From Bryobacteraceae bacterium (GTDB lineage Bacteria > Acidobacteriota > Terriglobia > Bryobacterales > Bryobacteraceae), in the NCBI GenBank assembly GCA_041394945.1, contig JAWKHH010000005.1, positions 124,001 through 188,000 of the forward strand: 64,000 nucleotides of DNA. Direction: 5' to 3'. The position numbers and the translations under genes were made by a program. How positions within the stretch are numbered: the stretch's first letter is position 1; every line of letters begins with the position of its first letter. Below the pieces are notes generated by a model, which saw only the letters and a program-made list of their open reading frames with translations, was not told where the DNA came from and did no database searches. This document shows positions 26,067 through 34,804 of the stretch, piece after piece.

Positions 26067-29000
26067 CTATTGGACGGTGAACCCGGTGGGCCGGACATCG
26101 ACGCGCGCGTCGGGATTGGCGTAGTCCCAAAGCGTCGACGGAAGAGCGTGGGCGTGCATCGGGTAGCGGAGAACGACGCCGAAATTGAGGTCGACGGTCT
26201 GGCCGGGCGAGGGCCAAAGGTAGAAGACGACGCGGCCGGGAGTGAGTTCGTAGCGGCTGACGTGGTCGAGATGGTCGAGTTCGTCGCGGTCCGGTTCCGC
26301 GCCGGGTGGCAGGCCGATCTCGGCGATCAACATTCCGTTGTCGCGCTGCGCTTTGCGGTGGATCCGGAGGCTGCAGCGAACGGATCCCCCGGCTTTGACT
26401 GTCGTGCGGTCAAAGGTGACGCGCATGCCCAGGAGATCTGTTTCGCCTGCCTGGTCAGTAGTCCATGGTTCCCAGTAGCGGAGTTGCGTGAAGACGGATG
26501 CCGCGGCATGTCCGGCGGCTTCGGGGATCGCGATTGTGTTCACGCCTGGGCGTAGTCCGGCCAGTGTTCGATGAATCGGACGGGCGGACCCGGAGAGCTG
26601 GCCGATGGAGGCGGCGCGGAGCGCGCGGAGCACCTGTAGCGTAGCCTGCGTGTTGTACCAGATGCCGTTGCGGCCGCGGAGGTCCACGAGGGCGCCAAGC
26701 GCGCGATCGATGAGGGCGCGATCCACCGGGACTCCGCTCGCGCTGGTGATCGCCAGGGCGTGGACGGCGAGTGCGGTTACTTCTACTTCGCCCGCGCGCC
26801 CCCAGCTGTGCAGCGGGAGGGAGTTCGACGATGTCCACGTGCCGCTGGCTGTCTGTAGTTCGGCGAGGCGGGCGATTAGACGGGATGAGTGCTCCGGCGC
26901 CGGATCGCTGAGGAGGAACTGCGCGATGGCGTAGGGGTCGTCGGCGGCCGGGCTGGTTCGGGGTTTTCGGAGGACGCGTGCGATGTACCCGGAGACATCG
27001 GTCTCCGCATCGGATTGGCCGGCCAGCCAGTCCGTGAGGCCGTCGATGAGTTCTCGCGGCATGGAGGCGTACGTGGCGGCGTCGCGGAGGAACTCGATGG
27101 CGAGCGCGGTGAGCGGGGCGTCGGGCCCACGGCCGCTGAAGTATCCAATGCCGCCGCCGGAGCGGTAGCCGAGCAGCCGGTCCACACCGCGTTGGATATT
27201 GCGGATGGCCTGCTCGCGGAGCGCCGGGTCGTCTTCGGCCGACGAAGCGAGATACTCGAGCAGCAGTAAGTTCGGGTAAGTGGAAGAAATGGTCTGTTCG
27301 GCACAGCCGGTGGGGATTGAGAGCAGGCGGTGACGGGCGTCCCATATATTGGCGAAGGCGTTCGGATAGATGGTGATTTCGCCTTCGATGGTGGCGGGAT
27401 CAACGTCGCTGGGGACAGTCACGTCGACAGTGGAGGCGCCGCGGAGGAAATGGCCGCGGGTCACGACGGCTTCGCGGCCGAAGGGCGCTAGGCGCACCTC
27501 GCGCCGGATGGCGTCGCTCTCGCCGCCGCCGGTTGCTTTTGCCGTGAACGTTTCGGCGGCTTTGGTTCGGAAAGTTACCTGCGCGGCTCCGTTCGCCGCG
27601 ACGGTGACCCGTTGGATGCCGGCGCCCGGCATCTCCACACCGACGGTCTGTCGCTCGGATAAGCCGCTGCGAACCGTGAGCGGTAGAGTGATTTTGTCGC
27701 CCGTAGTAAGAACCGGAGGCGGATTGAGTTCGAGGAACAACGGCTGCGTGACGCGGAAGGCGCCGTTGAATTCTCCGGTGGCGCCGGTGACGGTGGAGCC
27801 ATACGCGGACAAGCTCCAGGTGGTGATGCTGTCTGCGACGGGGAACTCGACTTCGGCGCGGCCGTTGGCGTCCGTCTCCAGAAGCGGCATCCAAAGGAGC
27901 GTTTCGGGGAAGGTCGTGCGGAGATGCGTTTCGGGATTTCCGCTCGCCGACGAGGTGGAGTACTGTGGCTCGGGTGGTTTGGCTTGAACCGAAACCGCTT
28001 CGGAAACAGAACCGACCTCGAGTTGCGCGTGGAGTTCGGTGACCTTGCCCGCAAGCACCGGCGCCGCGTGAACAACGAGGATCCGAAAGCCGGGCGACTG
28101 GAACGCGATCCGATAGCTTCCAGCGGGAAGATCGGGAAACCGGAAGGCGCCGCCCGAGTTGGTTTTGGCCTTCCACGTCCGTCTGCCGTCGGTCAGTTCA
28201 ATCTCGGCGTTTGGGATCGTCGCTTCCGTAGCGTCTGTCACCCGGCCAGCGATGGCGCCGGCGCCAGGGCGAGGGCGAGCAGGCGATGCACCCGCTGCGA
28301 TCTCTCGCCACGCCTGGTTGGCGGAGGCCGAGAATTCGGCGAGTGTGTAATGCGCCGTTTCAACGGAGAGGGTAGGGACGAGCTTGGTTTGGGAGGCCAT
28401 TCGGGATCGGCCAAACGTGGACGCGGTGTAGGCTTCGAACGAAAACTCCTCAACGTCGAACGTTGCGACGGTGCGGAGTGCGAAGACTACACGAAGGGGC
28501 TTGCCATCGGGGCCGTCGAGGATGCTCTCGAGGTTCTGCTTGCGGAGCTCGCGGCGAAGATCGCTTTCGTCTTGGGGGAAGTGGGTTAGCGTTTCGAGCA
28601 GATTTCGCAGGCGCCGCGATTCGGGTCGCCAATACGTTTGAGCAATGCGGGCCGCCTCGATATCGTCGGCGGTGCCATGCCTGCCGTCCGGACCGGCACT
28701 CAGCAGCAGCACTCCGGCTCCCTCGCCCACCGACACGGCGTACGGGGTTCCCCACGGATCGACGGGCCGAGGTTGACCGGCGTGTGCGAGCGCGGACTCG
28801 AAATCGGCGTTGTTGCGGATGGATGTGAGAGTCGCTTCGCGGTAGCGGTCGACGATGGACTCGACGTCCTTTGCAACTTCGGAGAATGCCTTCGAGAAGG
28901 CGCGATGGGTACCTGCAATCGGAAGGTCCGGCTCGCGACGGAAATACGGAATGGATTCACGAAGGCCGACGGCCGCGGCGAGTTGCAGATCTTCGGAGTA

Positions 29001-31076
29001 GCGGCCTTTGGCCGCCGCGATCTCGAGCCAGATTTCTCGTTGCAGGTCCGGTTCCTCGAACGTGCGATGCGACCGAGCCGCCTCTTCGGAGGCCGTGTCG
29101 ACAGCGGCGAGACCGATGGCGGCCTCCGTTGGGGTGCCGTCCGGGTTTTGAACAAGGATGGCGGCGCGGGCTTTTTCGCCGGGACGGTACTCGCTTTTGT
29201 CGAGGCGGACTTGGACAGCGAGGTCCCGGTATGCAGGATAGTACACGGCGACGGCAGTCTCAGCAGATTGGCGGTGGTTTCCGGAGCGAACGCGGCCCGC
29301 ATACATGAACACGCGGGCACCGAACCAAGGCTCGTAGGGAATGCGAAGCTCGGCCCGCCCGTTGCTGAGTTGGAGGATCTGGTGTCGGACGTATGGCGGG
29401 TGTTCGCCCTCGGTGCGTATCTCGACAAGGTCGTCGGGAACAGAGGAACGAACCAAAGCCTCGATGGTTTGGCCGGGTGCGAGGAGGGTCTTGCCGATGC
29501 GTATGGAGAGATCAGCGGGGCGCTCGAGGAGGCTGCTGTTTGAGCCTTTGAAACCGCGAGGATCGCGTGCGGTGAGTTCGACTGGCCCCGGTTCGAAACG
29601 GCCTTCCAGGCGCGCGATGCCGAATCGGTTCGTTTCGCCCGTGGCGACGAGCCGGCTTCCCTGGCGGGCCTCCACGCGGCACTGCGGCGCGGGTTTGGAT
29701 CGATAACGCGTTTCCACCGTCAATAGCCCGGTTTCGGCGGCGGCACTGGACCGATCATGGCTATAGATCTCGATTGCGAAGTCCGGAGACGGCATCCAAA
29801 GGGTTGTTTGCTCCTGACGGCCGCTGACGGGGTCGGTAACGCGGACGATGGCGTTGAATGCGCCGTCTTCATCGCGGGAGAGGGCCAGACTGGCTCGACC
29901 GGTGGCGTCGGTTTGGGAGGTGACGCGGAGCGATTCGTCCGCTTTTGCAGTGGCGGTCACCTCCGCGGCCGGTATCGGTTCGCCGGTGAGCCGGACGGCG
30001 CGGACTTCGATGACGGGGTGGCGAATGTCACCACCGGGCCTGATGGCGGCCTCCACGCGGAAAAGCGGTAGTTCATACAGGGCCACGCGGAAAGTCGCGG
30101 TCTCCTCTCCGGTGGCGGTTTGGAAGACGGCGGTGTACTGGTCCGGCTTTGTGGTCTCGGGAATCTCCCATTCGGCGGCGGCGATGCCGAAGCGCGACGT
30201 CTTAACGGCCCGTTCGAACACGTTGTCGCCTCCGGACCTGGGCTCGACGTGGAGTGTCCCTTGTTCCGCAGGGGCCGGTCTTCCGTCGACTCCGAAGGCA
30301 ACGGCCCGCATGCGAACGGTTTGTCCGGGCTGGTAGAGCTCACGATCCAAGCGGAGGAGATTTCTGGATCGTCTTTCGTACCATGTCTGGGCCGTTGTTT
30401 GGGTCTTGAGCAGCCCGCGTTCGCCTTCTATGACGATCCGGAACGGGCGCCGGCCGTCATTTGTCGCGACGGTTAGCGTCGCGCGACCGTTTTCGTCAGT
30501 GGTCGCGAGGTTGGCGCTGCCGGGCGTTCGCAAGACGACCCCGGGTACCGGGGCTCCGGTTGCGGGCTGAATTGCGCGTACTGTAATTGGTTGCTGCGCT
30601 GCGAGCGGCAGACTGCTTGGAAGGTCCACGGCGAGATGGAACAGGTTGGACGCGAACTCGGAGATGGCGACGATGCCGTCGGTCGGGTTGGCGGCGCCGG
30701 CTTGAATCCCGTAGCGGAGCCGGAGGAAGATCAGATCCCCGGCGACCTGGGCGTCGTAAGGGATGTCCGCGTCCACGACATTTGTGCCGCGTTCGAGGCG
30801 GGTGTGAATCTTCGCCCCGCCCGCAACCCGCGAATCGGGCGTAAGTAGGTCCAAGTCGAGGGCGGCGGTGGCGGCGACATCGCTTTGGACCTGCAGGTGG
30901 AAGGTGGCTCTTGCTGGAGTGAATTCGACCGAGCCTGCGTGGCGAATCGCTTGGGCGTGGAGATGCGCCGCCGTGAGCAGCAGGATCAATATGCACTTGC
31001 CGGCATGACGGAGCCCGGGCGAGGAATTCGAACCTGGTTTGAAGGCGGCCCGCCCTGAGTCAGCTGGTAACCTCAT
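26067..31076 (-). CDS. Large alpha-2-macroglobulin-family protein with inserted domains
   Basis: This 1669-residue secreted protein has a signal segment at about residues 28-42. It traps or inhibits proteases in studied bacterial relatives, usually at the cell envelope. MG-like beta domains fill the N-terminal half (for example LYQPGQTVRMRAVAFG). The thioester motif is present as C1258-A-E-Q (GCAEQT), so the protein is probably active. The toroid thioester helical domain and receptor-binding domain follow. Two insertions are odd. One is a GspG-like segment around residue 773 (DPWGTPYAVSV, then SAGPDGRHGTADDI). The other is a carboxypeptidase-regulatory domain at about 940-1030 (GAIAGRVTDAT, PAGSYRIAFQSPGF). 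An ATG at 31076 with AGG upstream is the start. Confidence 0.88.
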   Translation of the reverse strand: MRLPADSGRAAFKPGSNSSPGLRHAGKCILILLLTAAHLHAQAIRHAGSVEFTPARATFHLQVQSDVAATAALDLDLLTPDSRVAGGAKIHTRLERGTNVVDADIPYDAQVAGDLIFLRLRYGIQAGAANPTDGIVAISEFASNLFHLAVDLPSSLPLAAQQPITVRAIQPATGAPVPGVVLRTPGSANLATTDENGRATLTVATNDGRRPFRIVIEGERGLLKTQTTAQTWYERRSRNLLRLDRELYQPGQTVRMRAVAFGVDGRPAPAEQGTLHVEPRSGGDNVFERAVKTSRFGIAAAEWEIPETTKPDQYTAVFQTATGEETATFRVALYELPLFRVEAAIRPGGDIRHPVIEVRAVRLTGEPIPAAEVTATAKADESLRVTSQTDATGRASLALSRDEDGAFNAIVRVTDPVSGRQEQTTLWMPSPDFAIEIYSHDRSSAAAETGLLTVETRYRSKPAPQCRVEARQGSRLVATGETNRFGIARLEGRFEPGPVELTARDPRGFKGSNSSLLERPADLSIRIGKTLLAPGQTIEALVRSSVPDDLVEIRTEGEHPPYVRHQILQLSNGRAELRIPYEPWFGARVFMYAGRVRSGNHRQSAETAVAVYYPAYRDLAVQVRLDKSEYRPGEKARAAILVQNPDGTPTEAAIGLAAVDTASEEAARSHRTFEEPDLQREIWLEIAAAKGRYSEDLQLAAAVGLRESIPYFRREPDLPIAGTHRAFSKAFSEVAKDVESIVDRYREATLTSIRNNADFESALAHAGQPRPVDPWGTPYAVSVGEGAGVLLLSAGPDGRHGTADDIEAARIAQTYWRPESRRLRNLLETLTHFPQDESDLRRELRKQNLESILDGPDGKPLRVVFALRTVATFDVEEFSFEAYTASTFGRSRMASQTKLVPTLSVETAHYTLAEFSASANQAWREIAAGASPARPRPGAGAIAGRVTDATEATIPNAEIELTDGRRTWKAKTNSGGAFRFPDLPAGSYRIAFQSPGFRILVVHAAPVLAGKVTELHAQLEVGSVSEAVSVQAKPPEPQYSTSSASGNPETHLRTTFPETLLWMPLLETDANGRAEVEFPVADSITTWSLSAYGSTVTGATGEFNGAFRVTQPLFLELNPPPVLTTGDKITLPLTVRSGLSERQTVGVEMPGAGIQRVTVAANGAAQVTFRTKAAETFTAKATGGGESDAIRREVRLAPFGREAVVTRGHFLRGASTVDVTVPSDVDPATIEGEITIYPNAFANIWDARHRLLSIPTGCAEQTISSTYPNLLLLEYLASSAEDDPALREQAIRNIQRGVDRLLGYRSGGGIGYFSGRGPDAPLTALAIEFLRDAATYASMPRELIDGLTDWLAGQSDAETDVSGYIARVLRKPRTSPAADDPYAIAQFLLSDPAPEHSSRLIARLAELQTASGTWTSSNSLPLHSWGRAGEVEVTALAVHALAITSASGVPVDRALIDRALGALVDLRGRNGIWYNTQATLQVLRALRAASIGQLSGSARPIHRTLAGLRPGVNTIAIPEAAGHAAASVFTQLRYWEPWTTDQAGETDLLGMRVTFDRTTVKAGGSVRCSLRIHRKAQRDNGMLIAEIGLPPGAEPDRDELDHLDHVSRYELTPGRVVFYLWPSPGQTVDLNFGVVLRYPMHAHALPSTLWDYANPDARVDVRPTGFTVQ

Positions 31077-31158
31077 CACAACCTCCCGTTGTGAGCAGTG
31101 TACGGCGCGGCAAGGGTTCGGGGTATGGGAAAGATGTTAATTCGGAAGTTGGCGGGGG

Positions 31159-32082
31159 CTAGTCCGCAGGGCCGCCGGCGATGATCTCGTAAATGCGATT
31201 CAGGTCTTCGGAGGAAAAGTAGTCGATTTCGATACGGCCCCTCTTGGAAGATTTTTCAACGATTCGAACTCGCGTTCCAAGGACGCGCTCCAGTTCTTGC
31301 GTGGCTGCTTTGACGTTGGGGTCTATTTTGGGCTCTTCGGGTTTCTCTTCCTCGTCCGTCGGATCGCGGCGCTCATTTAGTTTCTGAACGTTTCGTTCTA
31401 CTTGACGGACGGAGAGGCCTTGCGCGGCTGTCGTGTCGGCAAGATGGCGTTGCTGTTCCGGGTCGGCCAAGCCGAGAATAGCCCGGGCGTGGCCCATCGA
31501 GAGGCGGTGTTCGGCGAGAAGGATCTGGACCTCGGGGGGGAGCTTGAGGAGCCGGATCATGTTGGTGATCGTCGCGCGATCCTTGCCGGTGCGTCGTCCG
31601 ATCTCTTCGTGACTGATGTTGTGTTCGCGGGCGAGGCGATCATAGGCGGTGGCGACTTCGATGGGGTTGAGGTCCTCGCGCTGGATGTTTTCGATGAGCG
31701 AGACTTCGAGGAGCTTTTCGTCGGCGAGGTCCTGGACGACGACCGGGACTTGTTCGAGTCCAGCCAGGCGGGCAGCGCGCCACCGTCGTTCACCGGCGAT
31801 CAGCTCATAGCGAGATTCGCGGCGGCGAACGATGATCGGTTGGATGATGCCGTTTGCGCGGATCGAGTCAGCAAGTTCGCGAAGGCGGTTTTCCTGAAAG
31901 ATCGATCGCGGCTGGAGCGGATTGGGGTCGATCTCGTCGATGGCGAGAGCTGTCGTGGCGGCGGGGGCTGATTCGTCGCCAATCGGCTCGGCGGGAGGAG
32001 GAGGTGTCGCGGCCGGGCGGGTGGGGAGGAGGGAAGAGAGTCCTCTACCCAGCGCTTTGCGTGTTGCGTCGGGTTTGTTCAT
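31159..32082 (-). CDS. parB: Chromosome-partitioning protein ParB
   Basis: This 307-residue ParB/Spo0J binds parS and loads SMC/condensin onto the origin region. The N-terminal tag KALGRGLSSLLP is typical. The CTPase/ParB-box region has IDEIDPNPLQPR, ANGIIQPIIVRR, LIAGERRWRAARLAG and SLIENIQREDLNPIE. The HTH follows (ISHEEIGRRTGKDRATITNMIRL), then a C-terminal dimerisation region. The ATG at 32082 lies 38 bases inside parA, so the two are translationally coupled. Two parS sites lie just upstream of parA. Confidence 0.97.
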   Translation of the reverse strand: MNKPDATRKALGRGLSSLLPTRPAATPPPPAEPIGDESAPAATTALAIDEIDPNPLQPRSIFQENRLRELADSIRANGIIQPIIVRRRESRYELIAGERRWRAARLAGLEQVPVVVQDLADEKLLEVSLIENIQREDLNPIEVATAYDRLAREHNISHEEIGRRTGKDRATITNMIRLLKLPPEVQILLAEHRLSMGHARAILGLADPEQQRHLADTTAAQGLSVRQVERNVQKLNERRDPTDEEEKPEEPKIDPNVKAATQELERVLGTRVRIVEKSSKRGRIEIDYFSSEDLNRIYEIIAGGPAD

Positions 32083-32836
32083 TCTCGAGAATCTCCTTGG
32101 CGAGCTTGATGTAGCTTTCCGCGCCTTTGGAGCGCACATCGTAGAGGAGGATAGGCTTTCCGTGGCTGGGCGCTTCGGCGAGGCGAATGCTGCGAGGAAT
32201 TACGGTTTGGAAGACGTCCTTGTCGAAGAATTCTTTCAGATCGTCGGCGACCTGTTTTCCGAGATTGGTTCGGTCATCGAACATGGTGAGGAGGATACCC
32301 TCGAGCTGGAGCGGGTGACCGAACGATTCGCTGACGCGGTCGATGGTGTCCATAAGCTGCGAGATACCTTCAAGAGCGAAGAACTCGCACTGGATGGGTA
32401 TCAGTACTGAGTCGGCGGCCATGAGCGCGTTCAGGGTCAGGAGGTCGAGGGCCGGCGGGCAGTCGATTAGAATGAAGTGGTAGTGGTCGCGGAGGGGGTC
32501 CAGGCGACGGCGGAGGAGTGTTTCCCGGTCGGGGATGTTGATGAGCTCGATGTTCGCTCCGACGAGGTTCTTGTCACCTGGAAGCAGTTCGAGGCCTTCC
32601 ATGGCGGTTTGTTGGATGGCGTCCTGCGCGGTGATGTCGCCGGCGACGACTTGATAGAGCGTTTTCTCCAACTCTACTTTGCTGATACCGAGGCCGGTGG
32701 TGGAGTTTCCTTGGGGGTCGGCGTCAACGACCAGTACTTTGACGTCGTTGGCGGCGAGGGAGGCAGCCAGATTGATGGCCGTGGTAGTCTTGCCGACGCC
32801 ACCCTTCTGGTTGGCGATTGCGATTATCTTTGCCAT
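32045..32836 (-). CDS. parA: Chromosome-partitioning ATPase ParA/Soj
   Basis: This 263-residue deviant-Walker ATPase has ANQKGGVGKTTTAINLA at residues 8-24, with Lys11 and Lys16. DADPQGNSTTG and IDCPPALDLLTLNA follow. It segregates the origin with ParB. No N-terminal DNA-binding domain is present, which is normal for chromosomal ParA. Its upstream gap to mnmG holds both parS sites. The order mnmG-parA-parB is common near bacterial origins; rsmG, often found between, is absent here. Confidence 0.97.
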   Translation of the reverse strand: MAKIIAIANQKGGVGKTTTAINLAASLAANDVKVLVVDADPQGNSTTGLGISKVELEKTLYQVVAGDITAQDAIQQTAMEGLELLPGDKNLVGANIELINIPDRETLLRRRLDPLRDHYHFILIDCPPALDLLTLNALMAADSVLIPIQCEFFALEGISQLMDTIDRVSESFGHPLQLEGILLTMFDDRTNLGKQVADDLKEFFDKDVFQTVIPRSIRLAEAPSHGKPILLYDVRSKGAESYIKLAKEILENEQTRRNTQSAG

Positions 32837-32902
32837 TGGGGTGTGGAATTATCGTATCACGCGGGGCAAACCCGGCGACTTGTGTGAAGCCACCGGTTCG
32901 AA

Positions 32903-32918
32903 CGTTCCACGTGGAACG
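32903..32918. promoter_or_regulatory. parS site 1
   Basis: A perfect 16-base palindrome CGTTCCACGTGGAACG matches the general parS form (TGTTNCACGTGNAACA) at the core GTTCCACGTGGAAC. It lies between parA and mnmG, 67 bases upstream of the parA start, where ParB could also repress the par operon. Confidence 0.9.
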
Positions 32919-32939
32919 CCCATGCTCGCATCAGCTTAG

Positions 32940-32955
32940 CGTTCCACGTGGAACA
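32940..32955. promoter_or_regulatory. parS site 2
   Basis: CGTTCCACGTGGAACA shares the same 14-base palindromic core as site 1. The centres of the two are 37 bases apart, about 3.5 helical turns. It lies four bases after the mnmG stop. Two adjacent sites suggest cooperative ParB nucleation here. Confidence 0.9.
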
Positions 32956-32958
32956 AAA

Positions 32959-34797
32959 TCATGAACCGATGCGGAGATACACATCCAGAACCGCGATCGC
33001 GGCAGGCGTAACTCCCGGAATCCTCGACGCCTGACCCAGCGTGGACGGCTCGACGGCCTTCAGCTTGTCGCGAATCTCCCGCGACAGCCCGGGAATCGTA
33101 TCGTACGGCACATTCCGCGGCAGTATCCGGTCCTCGCTGTTCTGCAGCCGGGATACATTCCGCTCCTGCTGCCGCAGATACCCCTCATACTTCAACTCCG
33201 TCTCGATCGTCGCCAGAACTCCGTGAACCGGTGGCCCGCCGAGCACCTGCCGAATTCGATTCGCCAACACGCCGATACGCGCCTCCGGCCGTCGTAGCCA
33301 TACGGCGCACGTTGGCTGGTCCGAGTGCGCCAATACATCCGCGCCCGGCTTCTCGCGTACCAGCCATGCCTTCACAACCTCCTTTTCCCGGCGCTTCTTT
33401 TCGAACAGCGACCACCGGTCCGCACCCACCAACCCCGCCAACCGCCCAATCGGCGTCAACCGCTCGTCTGCATTGTCGACTCGAAGGTGCAGCCGGAACT
33501 CCGCCCTTGACGTGAACATGCGGTACGGCTCATCGGTGCCCTTAGTCACGAGGTCGTCGATCAGAATGCCCACATACCCTTCGCTCCGATCCACGGACAC
33601 CGAACTCATCCCGCCAACCGAGCGCGCCGCGTTGATGCCGGCCATGAGACCCTGGCAAGCCGCCTCCTCGTATCCCGAGGTCCCGTTGATCTGCCCCGCA
33701 AGGAACAAGCCCGGCATTCGCTTCACTTCCAAACCATGGGTCAACTCCCGGGCGTCGATTGCATCGTATTCGATCGCGTAGCCCGCCCGGATCATCTCCG
33801 AATCCTCCAGTCCCCCGATTGATGCAATCATCTCCGCCTGCACGTCGATCGGCATGCTGGTGGACATCCCGTTCACGTACACTTCGTTCGTATCCAGTCC
33901 CTCCGGCTCAAGAAAGATCTGATGCCGACTCCTGTCCGGGAACTTCACGAACTTGTCCTCAATGGAAGGGCAGTAGCGCGGTCCAACCCCCTCGATCTGG
34001 CCGCTATAGAGCGGCGAACGAGCAATCGCGCTTCGGATGACCTCTTTCGTCCGATCTGTGGTATACCCGAGATGGCACTGAATCTGAGCCCGATCGATCC
34101 GTTCGGTCAGGAACGAGAACGGTGTCGGTTCGGGATCCCCGTGCTGTGCCTCGAACCGAGACCAATCGATCGTCCGTCCGTCCAGCCTCGGAGGCGTTCC
34201 CGTCTTCAATCGTGTCCACCGGAGCCCCGAGCCACGCAACTGATCCGCCAGTAGAACTGACGGCGCTTCTCCATTGCGCCCGCAACTGTACGTGTTCTCG
34301 CCTACGTGAGCCAGCCCGTTCAGAAAAGTCCCGGTTGTAATCACCACTGCGCCGCAGACCATCCTCCGCCCATCCCGCAAGTCCACACCCACCACCCGTC
34401 CAGACTCCAATACCAACGCGGCGACTTCAGCCTGAATGATCCGCAGATTCGGTTCGGCCTCCAGCACCTCGCGCGCCCGAATCCGGTACTGCTTTTTGTC
34501 GCACTGCGCGCGTGGCGACCAGACCGCCGGACCGCGGCTCGTATTCAACAACCGGAACTGAATCCCGACGGCGTCCGCCACCTCACCCATCATTCCGCCC
34601 AAGGCGTCGATCTCCCGCACGAGGTGTCCCTTCGCGATCCCCCCAATCGCCGGGTTGCACGACATCTGGCCGATGAGGTCCACGTTCATCGTGACCATCG
34701 CCGTCCTGACGCCAATACGGGCGCACGCACGGGCCGCCTCGCATCCGGCATGGCCGCCGCCGATCACCAGCACATCGTACTTAGCCACTGCTATCAT
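32959..34797 (-). CDS. mnmG: tRNA uridine-5-carboxymethylaminomethyl modification enzyme MnmG (GidA)
   Basis: This 612-residue FAD enzyme acts with MnmE to modify U34 in tRNAs. The N-terminal FAD motif is VLVIGGGHAGCEAA. QMSCNPAIGGIAKGHLVREIDALGG and TGTFLNGLAHVG are conserved signatures. The C-terminal helical tail contains YEGYLRQQERNVSRL and TLGQASRIPGVTPAAIAVL, which contact MnmE. The ATG at 34797 (MIAVAKYDVLV) is used; the frame is open to 34935 but would cross purD. Its start lies seven bases from the divergent purD start, so each promoter must sit inside or beyond the other gene's first codons. Confidence 0.97.
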   Translation of the reverse strand: MIAVAKYDVLVIGGGHAGCEAARACARIGVRTAMVTMNVDLIGQMSCNPAIGGIAKGHLVREIDALGGMMGEVADAVGIQFRLLNTSRGPAVWSPRAQCDKKQYRIRAREVLEAEPNLRIIQAEVAALVLESGRVVGVDLRDGRRMVCGAVVITTGTFLNGLAHVGENTYSCGRNGEAPSVLLADQLRGSGLRWTRLKTGTPPRLDGRTIDWSRFEAQHGDPEPTPFSFLTERIDRAQIQCHLGYTTDRTKEVIRSAIARSPLYSGQIEGVGPRYCPSIEDKFVKFPDRSRHQIFLEPEGLDTNEVYVNGMSTSMPIDVQAEMIASIGGLEDSEMIRAGYAIEYDAIDARELTHGLEVKRMPGLFLAGQINGTSGYEEAACQGLMAGINAARSVGGMSSVSVDRSEGYVGILIDDLVTKGTDEPYRMFTSRAEFRLHLRVDNADERLTPIGRLAGLVGADRWSLFEKKRREKEVVKAWLVREKPGADVLAHSDQPTCAVWLRRPEARIGVLANRIRQVLGGPPVHGVLATIETELKYEGYLRQQERNVSRLQNSEDRILPRNVPYDTIPGLSREIRDKLKAVEPSTLGQASRIPGVTPAAIAVLDVYLRIGS

Positions 34798-34804
34798 TTT
34801 ACAG

